Positions 16,628 through 23,821 of a DNA stretch of 64,000 nucleotides are shown piece after piece; within the stretch, counting starts at the first letter, position 1, and each line of letters starts with the position of its first letter. The DNA comes from JANQOH01 sp965200095. Lineage in GTDB: Bacteria; Pseudomonadota; Alphaproteobacteria; UBA7887. Below the pieces are notes generated by a model that saw only the letters and a program-made list of their open reading frames with translations, searched no databases and was not told the DNA's origin. Location of the stretch: the NCBI GenBank assembly GCA_965200095.1, contig OZ241350.1, positions 2,294,001-2,358,000 on the forward strand. Reading direction: 5' to 3'. The position numbers were made by a program, and so were the translations under genes.

Positions 16628-17695
16628 TCAGGCGAGACCGGCGCCTTTGACGAGCGCCCAGGCGCGCTCGGCCTGCGGCCGGGTCAAATGGCCGTATTTC
16701 GCCGCGTCCGCGCTGCTGGCGTTGCCCGCCAGCCCGCGGGCGTAGACCCCCTCGACGATCGCCGCGCTGCGGAACAGCGAGAAGACGATGTAAAATGTCG
16801 GGTCGAAGGCCGGGCGGCCGGCGGCCCGGCAATAGGCGGCGACGTAGGCGTCGCGGTCGGGGATCCCCAGCGCCGCGAGGTCGCACCCCGCGAGCCCCTG
16901 ATGCTCGCTGCGATCCGCGCCCCACGGCAACAGGTTGTAACCCAGGTCGGCGAGCGGATGGCCGAGCGTCGACAATTCCCAGTCGAAGATGGCGATGACC
17001 TCCGCCCGTTCGGGGTGAACCATCAGATTGCCGAGGCGGTAGTCCCCGTGCACCACCGCGGTCTCGGCGTCGTCGGGCAAATTCTCCGGCAACCACTCGA
17101 TCAGGCGGTCCATGGCGGCGATCTCGCGCTGCTTCGACATGACATATTGCTTCGACCAGCGCGCGACCTGACGCGCGAAATAGCTGCCGGGCTTGCCGAA
17201 ACCGGCGAGACCGCAGGCGCGCCAGTCGACCGCGTGCAGCACCGCGAGACATTCGTTCATATGCCCGTAGACCCGCGCCCGTTCGCGGGGCTCCGAACCG
17301 GGCATCGTAACGGCGTGGAACACCCGCCCGCGCTTGCGCTCCATGACGTAGAACGGCGTGCCGACGACCGCGTCGTCCTCGCAGAGCATGTGCATTTCGG
17401 CGAGCGGCAGCCCGGCGCCGGCGAGGGCCTTCTGCACGCGGAACTCGCGCTCCACCGCATGGGCCGAAGGCAGCAGCGCGCCGGGCGGCTTCTTGCGCAG
17501 CACATATTCGTGGCGGTCGCCGAACGAAAGGACGAAAGTGGGGTTCGACTGCCCGCCATGAAACTGGCGGACGCGCATCGGCGCCGTCGCGCCGTCGAGC
17601 TTGCCGCGGAGCCAGGACGCCAGCGCGCCTTCGTCGAAGCGGTGCGCCTCGCGCACCTCGATCAGCTCTTCGGTCGAACCGGCCCGGTCGTTCAT
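16628..17695 (-). CDS. Aminoglycoside-phosphotransferase-fold kinase (ACAD10/11-like)
   Basis: A 355-residue protein of the APH/choline-kinase fold. The catalytic loop HGDYRLGNLM and the metal-binding IFDWELSTLGHPLADLGY are intact, as is the N-terminal nucleotide loop (FHGGQSNPTF…YVLRKKPPG). This subgroup is the bacterial counterpart of the kinase domain of acyl-CoA dehydrogenases ACAD10/11, which phosphorylates 4-hydroxyacyl-CoAs for beta-oxidation; that role is inferred here. ATG 17695 is the family-like start. It is divergent from the quinone oxidoreductase gene. Confidence 0.85.
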   Translation of the reverse strand: MNDRAGSTEELIEVREAHRFDEGALASWLRGKLDGATAPMRVRQFHGGQSNPTFVLSFGDRHEYVLRKKPPGALLPSAHAVEREFRVQKALAGAGLPLAEMHMLCEDDAVVGTPFYVMERKRGRVFHAVTMPGSEPRERARVYGHMNECLAVLHAVDWRACGLAGFGKPGSYFARQVARWSKQYVMSKQREIAAMDRLIEWLPENLPDDAETAVVHGDYRLGNLMVHPERAEVIAIFDWELSTLGHPLADLGYNLLPWGADRSEHQGLAGCDLAALGIPDRDAYVAAYCRAAGRPAFDPTFYIVFSLFRSAAIVEGVYARGLAGNASSADAAKYGHLTRPQAERAWALVKGAGLA

Positions 17696-17780
17696 GCCGC
17701 AACGATAGACCGCCGTCTGCGCCTTCGCTACCCTGTCGCCCCGGCGGCGGTCGCCGGGCGGCACTATCGAGGAGCGCGAC

Positions 17781-18773
17781 ATGAAGGCGATGGCGATCGA
17801 AGCGCATGGCGGGCCCGAAGTCTTCCGCCCGATCGAGGCGCCGGACCCGGCGCCGGCCGAAGGCGAGGTGACGATCGCCGTCCGCGCGAGCAGCGTGAAC
17901 CCGGTCGACTACAAGATCCGCGACGGGCGCGCGGCCAGACTGTGCCCGCGCCTGCCGGCGATCCTCCATGCCGACTGCGCCGGCGTCGTGAGCGCGGTCG
18001 GCGCCGGCGCGAAGGGGTTCCGGGAAGGCGATGCGGTCTACGCCTTCGCTGCCGGCATCGGCGGCAAGCCCGGCGCGCTGGCGGAGTTCATGACGGCCGA
18101 TGCGCGCATGGTGGCGCCCAAACCGGCCTCCCTCTCCTTCGAGGAGGCCGCCGCCCTGCCCCTCGTCACCGTCACCGCGTGGTTCTGCTATTTCGACCGC
18201 GACGACCTGCAACCCGGCCGTTCGGTCCTCGTGCAGGGGGGCACGGGAGGAGTCGGCCATGTCGCGGTGCAGCTCGCGGCCTGGCGCGGCGCGGAGGTCT
18301 ACGCGACCTGCGGCAGCGACGGCAAATGCCGCATCGCCGAGGAGCTGGGCGCGCGCCGCGCCTTCAATTATCGCGAGACGGACGCCGCGGCGATGCGCGC
18401 CGTCACGCCCGGCGGCGCGGGATTCGACTATGTGTTCAACACCCCCGGCGCGCCGGCGATCGACGCATCGGTCGCAGCGGCGCGCGACTTCGGCACGATC
18501 CTCGACATTCTGGGCCACTTCCCGACGCAACCGGGCTTTCAGGCGAAATGGCTCGCTTTCAAGAGCGTTTTCGCCGGGCGGCCCATGGTCTCGGGCGACC
18601 GGGTCGAGGCCGTCGGCGACATTCTGCGCGAGGCCGGCGATCTGGTCGCCGGGGGCGCGTTGCGGCCCCTGATCGACGAACGCCGTTTCGGTTTCGGCGA
18701 GGTCGGCGCCGCGCACGCCCACGCCGAACACGGCGGCCCGACGGGAAAGGTGGTCCTCTCCAACGACCTGTAG
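17781..18773 (+). CDS. Quinone oxidoreductase-like, zinc-independent MDR
   Basis: A 330-residue NADPH-dependent reductase of the zeta-crystallin group. It starts MKAMAIEAHGGPEVF, lacks the zinc-binding Cys/His-Glu motifs, and has the nucleotide-binding segment VLVQGGTGGVGHVAVQLA. The end HAHAEHGGPTGKVVL is typical. The family reduces quinones or alpha,beta-unsaturated carbonyls. A ribosome-binding GAGG precedes the ATG by about 8 bases. Confidence 0.9.
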   Translation: MKAMAIEAHGGPEVFRPIEAPDPAPAEGEVTIAVRASSVNPVDYKIRDGRAARLCPRLPAILHADCAGVVSAVGAGAKGFREGDAVYAFAAGIGGKPGALAEFMTADARMVAPKPASLSFEEAAALPLVTVTAWFCYFDRDDLQPGRSVLVQGGTGGVGHVAVQLAAWRGAEVYATCGSDGKCRIAEELGARRAFNYRETDAAAMRAVTPGGAGFDYVFNTPGAPAIDASVAAARDFGTILDILGHFPTQPGFQAKWLAFKSVFAGRPMVSGDRVEAVGDILREAGDLVAGGALRPLIDERRFGFGEVGAAHAHAEHGGPTGKVVLSNDL

Positions 18774-18788
18774 GCGGCTTTCGGGCGA

Positions 18789-19178
18789 ATGTCCGACTGC
18801 GACGATCTGCGCCTCGATGTCTGGCAATTCGTCCGCCTCATGGCGGCGCTCGAGGCGATGCCGGACGGCGCGGCGATGCGCGCCTGGGGCGACGCCTGGC
18901 GGGAGATCGACGAACGGCTCGCGCGGCTGGGCCGCACCGACGCCGCTGCGTTCGGGGCGCTGATGATGGACGAGGAGGTCGTGCTGCCGGCGCCCGGCGC
19001 GCGCGTTCTCGACGAGGCGTTGCGCGCGCTCCGGCGCGTCGACCGCGAACTCGGCGCGGCGCTGGCGGAAAGCGGACTCGACGCGCGAAGACGCGCCGCC
19101 CTGGAATTCGAACGCCGGGGCCTGGGCGAACGGCGCGAGGCGCTGGCGCGGCGGGCGGCGCGGCTGCGCGCGAAATAG
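18789..19178 (+). CDS. Small helical protein of unknown function
   Basis: A 129-residue, predicted all-helical, highly charged protein rich in Arg, Ala and Glu. It begins 15 bases after the oxidoreductase stop, in the same direction, so it may be co-transcribed. There is no signal peptide or membrane segment, and I recognise no family. Composition is extreme (G+C-driven Arg/Ala), which weakens the case, but the N-terminal half (LRLDVWQFVRLMAALEAMPD) looks like real protein sequence. Confidence 0.55.
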   Translation: MSDCDDLRLDVWQFVRLMAALEAMPDGAAMRAWGDAWREIDERLARLGRTDAAAFGALMMDEEVVLPAPGARVLDEALRALRRVDRELGAALAESGLDARRRAALEFERRGLGERREALARRAARLRAK

Positions 19179-19295
19179 TTGCCGCGCCCTGCGGCTTGCC
19201 CTATGGTCATGCGTGGGGAGTCCGGTATCCGCCGGCCGGCGGGACGGTTCGCTCTCTCCCCGCTGTTCCGATGACAAACTCAAGTGGAGGACAGA

Positions 19296-19748
19296 TTGGC
19301 GCTTCTCACCATCAACGGCGTCGCTCACGTCGTGGATGCGCCCGACGACACCCGGCTTCTGTGGGTCATTCGCGAAGGCCTGCGGCTGACGGGAACGAAA
19401 TTCGGGTGCGGCGCGGGGCTTTGCGGCTCCTGCACCGTCCACGTCGATGGCGAAGCCATGCGTTCGTGTCAGCTCACGCTGTCGGACGTCGCGGGCGCCC
19501 GCATCACGACGATCGAGGGCCTCGATCCGAAGGGCCAGCACCCGCTGCAAAAAGCCTGGGTGGCGGAGCAGGTGCCGCAATGCGGCTACTGCCAGTCGGG
19601 CCAGATCATGCAGGCGGCGGCCTTGCTCAACGCCAACCCGAACCCCGGCGACGATGAGATCGTCGATGCGATGAACGGCAATATCTGCCGTTGCCAGGCG
19701 TATGTTCGCATCAAGAAGGCGATCAAGCGCGCCGCGATGGAGGCCTGA
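19296..19748 (+). CDS. iorA: Isoquinoline 1-oxidoreductase-type [2Fe-2S] subunit
   Basis: Small iron–sulfur subunit (150 residues) of a molybdenum hydroxylase. Plant-ferredoxin-type ligands are in KFGCGAGLCGSCTVH, and the second cluster is in CGYCQSGQIM and NICRCQAYVRI. I chose TTG 19296 because GGAGG (19286–19290) lies 5 bases upstream; the GTG at 19284 overlaps that ribosome-binding site. The large subunit gene follows after 2 bases. Electrons from the molybdenum centre would pass through its two clusters. Confidence 0.92.
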   Translation: MALLTINGVAHVVDAPDDTRLLWVIREGLRLTGTKFGCGAGLCGSCTVHVDGEAMRSCQLTLSDVAGARITTIEGLDPKGQHPLQKAWVAEQVPQCGYCQSGQIMQAAALLNANPNPGDDEIVDAMNGNICRCQAYVRIKKAIKRAAMEA

Positions 19749-19750
19749 AC

Positions 19751-22042
19751 ATGACGCAACGGATCGACCGCGACGGGTTCTCCCGCCGCGATTTCCTGAT
19801 CGGCTCGGCCGCCGCCGGCGCCGGTCTGGTCATGGGCTTCTCGGTGCTCCCGAAACTCGCCGGCACGGCGCGCGACGCCCTGGCGGCGGGCAATTTCGAG
19901 CCCAGCCTCTTCATCACCATGGAACCCTCGGGCATTACCACGGTCCACATCACCAAGGCGGAGATGGGCCAGCACGTGGGCACCGCGCTGGCGCAGAGCG
20001 TGGCCGAGGAACTCGAGGTGGACTGGAACGACGTCCGCATCGACTACCCCGACAGCCATGAAAAATGGGGCCTGATGATCACCGGCGGCAGCTGGTCGGT
20101 GAACTGGACGTTCGACGCGCTCTCGCGCGCCGGCGCCTCGGGCCGCATCGCTCTCGTCGAGGCCGGCGCGGCAATGCTCGGCGTCGCCGCCGACGAATGT
20201 TCGGCCGCCGACAGCACCGTCACCCACGGCCCCTCCGGGCGCAGCGTGACCTATGCCGAGATCGTGTCGTCGGGCGACATCAGCCGCGCCTTTACCGAGG
20301 ACGAGCTGAAGGCGCTGCCGCTCAAGCGCTTCGGCGAATACAAGCTCGTCGGCCAGAGCGTGCCGCAGCTCGACATCCCCGCCAAGACGGACGGCTCCGC
20401 GCGTTTCGGCATCGACGTCTTCGTGCCGAACATGCTCTACGGCAAACTGGTGATGCCGCCGACGCGCTACGGCGCCATGCCGCAGAGCGTGGACGACAGC
20501 GCCGCGCGCGATATCGACGGCTACGTCAAGACGCTGCTCGTCGCCGATTCCACCGGCGTCCAGAAGGGCTACGCCATCGCCATCGGCGAGACCTACTGGG
20601 CGGCCGATGCGGCGGCGGCGGCGGTGGATGTGACGTGGGACGCCGGGCCGAACGCCGGGGTGTCGACGGCGACCATCCTGGGCCGCGCCCGCGAACTCGT
20701 GGGCAACCCGGACGCCGGTTTCGCCTGGGTGCTCGAAGGCGACGCCGAGGCGGGCCTCGCCGACGCCGCGGAGACCCATGAGGCCGAATACATCACCAAC
20801 CTCACCTATCACGGCGTCATGGAGCCGATGAACTGCGTCGCCATGATGCAGGACGGGGTGATGCACTGCTTCACGGGCAACCAGTGGCAGACCCGCTGCG
20901 CCGCCGTTACCGCCGAGGCCATCGGCGTCGACCCGGCGAACGTGGTGATCCACCAGCAATATCTCGGCGGCGGTTTCGGCCGGCGCCTGGAGCCGGACGC
21001 GATGATCCCCGCCGCCCTCGCGGCGAAGGAAATGGACCGCCCGGTGAAGCTGGTCTACAGCCGCGAATACGACCTGAAATACGACTTCCACCGCTCGCTG
21101 ACCTTCCAGCGGGTGCGCGGCGGCGTCGACGCTTCGGGGCGTTACACGGCGATCGACCACGCGGTCTGTTCGGGCTGGGCCACCAAGCGCCAGGCGCCGG
21201 GCTTCCTCGCCGAGTCGGTCGACAAGAAGGGCCGGATCGACCCGTTCTCGATGAACGGCAGCGACTTCTGGTACACGGTCCCGAATCACTCGGTCCGCGC
21301 CATTGAAAACGACGTGGCGCAGGCGGCGACGCCTCCGGGCCAGCTGCGCTCCGTGGCCCCGTCCTGGACCATGTGGGCGAACGAGTGCTTCATGGACGAA
21401 ATGGCCAAAAAGATCGGCAAGGACCCGGTGCAGATGCGCGTCGACATGCTCGACGCCACCGGCAAGAACGCCGGCACCCCGCCGAACTCGGTGGGCGGCG
21501 CCTTCCGTCTGCGCAACATCCTCGAGACCGCCGCCGGCAAGGCCGGATGGGGCGTCAAGCCGCTGCCGGAGAACACCGGCATGGGGATCGCCGCGGTGAC
21601 CGCGCAGGAGCGCGGGTCGCCGACCTGGACCTGCGCCGTGGCCGAAGTCCATGTGGACCCCGACACCCATGCGCCGAGCGTGAAGAAACTCACGATCGCC
21701 ATGGATGTCGGCACGGCGGTCAACCCCGACGGCTGCAAGGCGCAGATCGAGGGGTCGGCGATGTGGGGCGTCAGCCACGCGCTGCTCGAAAAGGCCACCA
21801 TGGCCGACGGCCAGATCGAGCAGGGCAATTTCGACACCTACCTCGTCGCGCGCATGGAGAACGTCCCCGAGATGGACATCGTTCTCGTGCAGAACGGCCA
21901 CTATCCCGCCGGCACCGGCGAACCGGTGGTCACCGTCGTCCCGGCGGCGATCGCGAACGCGATCGAGGCCGCGTCGGGCGCGCGGGTGCGCGAAATGCCC
22001 ATCACCCCCGATTCGATCAAATCGGCCCTGGCCGACGCCTGA
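19751..22042 (+). CDS. iorB: Molybdopterin-binding subunit of an isoquinoline 1-oxidoreductase-type enzyme
   Basis: Large subunit (763 residues) of a xanthine-oxidase-family hydroxylase. The N-terminus has a twin-arginine signal (SRRDFLIGSAAAGAG), so the folded heterodimer is probably exported. Cofactor-binding segments include NQWQTRCA and YLGGGFGRRLE, and the base-catalytic Glu is in AGTGEPVV near the C-terminus. IorB-type enzymes hydroxylate N-heterocycles or oxidise aldehydes; the true substrate is unknown. The order small subunit then large subunit, without an FAD subunit, is typical. No cytochrome c subunit or XdhC-type chaperone gene follows; a strong terminator closes the operon. Confidence 0.9.
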   Translation: MTQRIDRDGFSRRDFLIGSAAAGAGLVMGFSVLPKLAGTARDALAAGNFEPSLFITMEPSGITTVHITKAEMGQHVGTALAQSVAEELEVDWNDVRIDYPDSHEKWGLMITGGSWSVNWTFDALSRAGASGRIALVEAGAAMLGVAADECSAADSTVTHGPSGRSVTYAEIVSSGDISRAFTEDELKALPLKRFGEYKLVGQSVPQLDIPAKTDGSARFGIDVFVPNMLYGKLVMPPTRYGAMPQSVDDSAARDIDGYVKTLLVADSTGVQKGYAIAIGETYWAADAAAAAVDVTWDAGPNAGVSTATILGRARELVGNPDAGFAWVLEGDAEAGLADAAETHEAEYITNLTYHGVMEPMNCVAMMQDGVMHCFTGNQWQTRCAAVTAEAIGVDPANVVIHQQYLGGGFGRRLEPDAMIPAALAAKEMDRPVKLVYSREYDLKYDFHRSLTFQRVRGGVDASGRYTAIDHAVCSGWATKRQAPGFLAESVDKKGRIDPFSMNGSDFWYTVPNHSVRAIENDVAQAATPPGQLRSVAPSWTMWANECFMDEMAKKIGKDPVQMRVDMLDATGKNAGTPPNSVGGAFRLRNILETAAGKAGWGVKPLPENTGMGIAAVTAQERGSPTWTCAVAEVHVDPDTHAPSVKKLTIAMDVGTAVNPDGCKAQIEGSAMWGVSHALLEKATMADGQIEQGNFDTYLVARMENVPEMDIVLVQNGHYPAGTGEPVVTVVPAAIANAIEAASGARVREMPITPDSIKSALADA

Positions 22043-22059
22043 TCGACGCGCGGAACACA

Positions 22060-22095
22060 GGGGCGGCGGTTCCCACCGGGGCCGCCGCCCCTTTT
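22060..22095 (+). terminator. Rho-independent terminator after iorAB
   Basis: A perfect 10-bp stem, ggggcggcgg (22060–22069) with ccgccgcccc (22082–22091), encloses a 12-base loop and is followed by TTTT. It lies 17 bases after the iorB stop and before the next gene. Confidence 0.88.
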
Positions 22096-22121
22096 CCTCC
22101 TTCCCGGCGACAGGACGGATC

Positions 22122-23009
22122 GTGACTCGCGCGGACGACGCCGCCTGCCGAAGAACGACCGTCGCCGAAGGCGCCGGCTTCCGCTTCTACTGCCGGTCGG
22201 CCCTCGATATGCCGGAATGCGCCGACGACTCGGTCGCTCTGACCGTCACCTCGCCGCCTTACTGGAACGCCATCGACTACGACGTTCACGCGCGCCATGG
22301 CGACGCGGAATGGTACCGCGAGCGGAAATATCTCACGCTCGGCGAGACCTTCGACGACTATCTGACCAACATCGCCCGGGTTTTTGGAGAGGTCCTGCGG
22401 GCGACCGCGGAAGGCGGCTTTTGCGCCGTCGTCGTCGGGACCGTCCTGCACAAGCGCAAGCACTACCCGACGCCGATGCTGCTCGCCGGACGCCTGTGCC
22501 GGATCGGCTGGGAGTTCCATCAGGACATTGTGTGGAACAAGGTGACCGGCGGCGTGAAGCGCGCCGGCGTTTTCATCCAGCACCGGAAGGCGGGCTATTA
22601 CTATCCGAACATCATGACGGAATACGTCCTGGTCTTCCGCAAGCCCGGCGCGCCGCGGCGGGGACGGAAGAAGGCGCTGGACATCGACGAACTGTTCACC
22701 CGCGACATCGCCAACAACGTCTGGCATATCGCGCCGGTGCCGCCCAACGTCATCGACCATCCCTGCCCTTTCCCCGAAGAGCTCGCGCGGCGCCTGGTCG
22801 TTCTCTATTCGGACGAGGGCGACGAGGTCCTCGACCCCTTCCTCGGCAGCGGACAAACCGCCCTGGCGGCGCTCAGGCACGGGCGCAAATGCGTCGGCTA
22901 CGACATCGAGGAACGCTATCTGCGGCTTGCGGAATTGCGCCTCCGCGCCCCTCCCCGCCCGCGCGGGTTCAACCTGATCCCGCGCTTCGAGCGCCTCGCG
23001 GCCCGATAA
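22122..23009 (+). CDS. Orphan DNA methyltransferase (beta-class)
   Basis: A 295-residue AdoMet-dependent DNA methyltransferase. Motif IV is TSPPYWNA near the N-terminus and motif I is DPFLGSGQTA near the C-terminus, the beta-class order. A conserved QDIVWNKVTGG and NVWHIAPVPP separate them. The GTG at 22122 is preceded by AGGA and starts just after the iorAB terminator. There is no neighbouring restriction nuclease or specificity subunit. It has no C-terminal extension of the kind found in the cell-cycle methylase CcrM. Confidence 0.88.
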   Translation: MTRADDAACRRTTVAEGAGFRFYCRSALDMPECADDSVALTVTSPPYWNAIDYDVHARHGDAEWYRERKYLTLGETFDDYLTNIARVFGEVLRATAEGGFCAVVVGTVLHKRKHYPTPMLLAGRLCRIGWEFHQDIVWNKVTGGVKRAGVFIQHRKAGYYYPNIMTEYVLVFRKPGAPRRGRKKALDIDELFTRDIANNVWHIAPVPPNVIDHPCPFPEELARRLVVLYSDEGDEVLDPFLGSGQTALAALRHGRKCVGYDIEERYLRLAELRLRAPPRPRGFNLIPRFERLAAR

Positions 23010-23137
23010 CCGGGCGCGCCGGAGCCCCGCCGGCACGCGCGCGGAGCGGGCGGAGACGGGCGGGCGCGAGGCCCGGGGAGAAAATTATGCCGAGGGCCGT
23101 ATAATGAGAACCGCTGCGCCGACCGGGGGAACCCGCC

Positions 23138-23650
23138 ATGTCCGATGTCGAATTCCAGGCCGCGTCGCTCTCCGTCCGCGAATGGGCCCTGTGGGTGGCC
23201 ATCGCGCAGGTCACGATCAGCGCCATCCAGACCGGCATCGTCTATTACGGCATCCGCGCCATGATCCGCGCCACGGATCAGCGCGGGCGCGACGCCGAAC
23301 GCGACCGCGAGGAACGCGCCGAAGCCGCCGCCGCCGCGCGCCGCGAGGCCGACCAGCGCCACGCCGAAGCCATGAAAGCCGGCGCCGAACGCCACGCCGA
23401 AGCCATCGCGGCCAGCGCCGAACGCCACGCCGAAGCCATGAAAGCCGGCGCCGAACGCCACGCCGAAGCCATGAAAGCCGGCGCCGAACGCCACGCCGAA
23501 AACATGGCGGCGCTCAAGGCGCTCATCGACGGACAGGCCAGGGCGAACGCGACGCTTGCCGCAAACACCGCGACGCTCGCCGAAGCGACGGCCGCGCTTA
23601 AGCTCGTCGTCGAACGCACCGCGCCGGGGGCGGACCGGCAACCGGGGTGA
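23138..23650 (+). CDS. Membrane-anchored protein with 11-residue coiled-coil repeats
   Basis: A 170-residue protein with one N-terminal membrane segment (about residues 17–37) followed by a very polar coiled coil. Its centre holds about five tandem copies of an 11-residue unit, AERHAEAMKAG, one of them altered to AERHAEAIAAS. Eleven-residue periodicity indicates a right-handed or straight hendecad coil rather than heptads. The last 45 residues (AALKALIDGQARANATLAAN…) return to a normal coiled coil. Function is unknown. It lies 171 bases upstream of the DUF1156 methylase gene in the same orientation. Confidence 0.75.
   Translation: MSDVEFQAASLSVREWALWVAIAQVTISAIQTGIVYYGIRAMIRATDQRGRDAERDREERAEAAAAARREADQRHAEAMKAGAERHAEAIAASAERHAEAMKAGAERHAEAMKAGAERHAENMAALKALIDGQARANATLAANTATLAEATAALKLVVERTAPGADRQPG
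23356..23506 (+). repeat. 33-base tandem repeats inside a coding region
   Basis: About four and a half near-identical 33-base units containing gccacgccgaagccatgaa encode the 11-residue repeats of the coiled-coil protein. Because the unit is a multiple of three, gain or loss of copies lengthens or shortens the coil without breaking the frame. Confidence 0.85.
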
Positions 23651-23821
23651 CCGGCCGCGCCATCGTCACGGCGGCCCGATGAACCGGCGCGCCGGAGTCC
23701 CGCCGTTACCATCGCCGCCGCGCGCTTCGCGCGCGTGCCGGCGAGACGCCGGCGGTCCCAGGGGGCAATGTCCGCCGTCATAGTGAGAATCGCCGACAGG
23801 CCACGGGATTCCCTCGCACTC

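Noticed and set aside
22122..23009. Assignment of the methyltransferase as CcrM
   Set aside because: CcrM has a characteristic C-terminal extension and N-terminal layout; this protein lacks the extension and has a different motif context.
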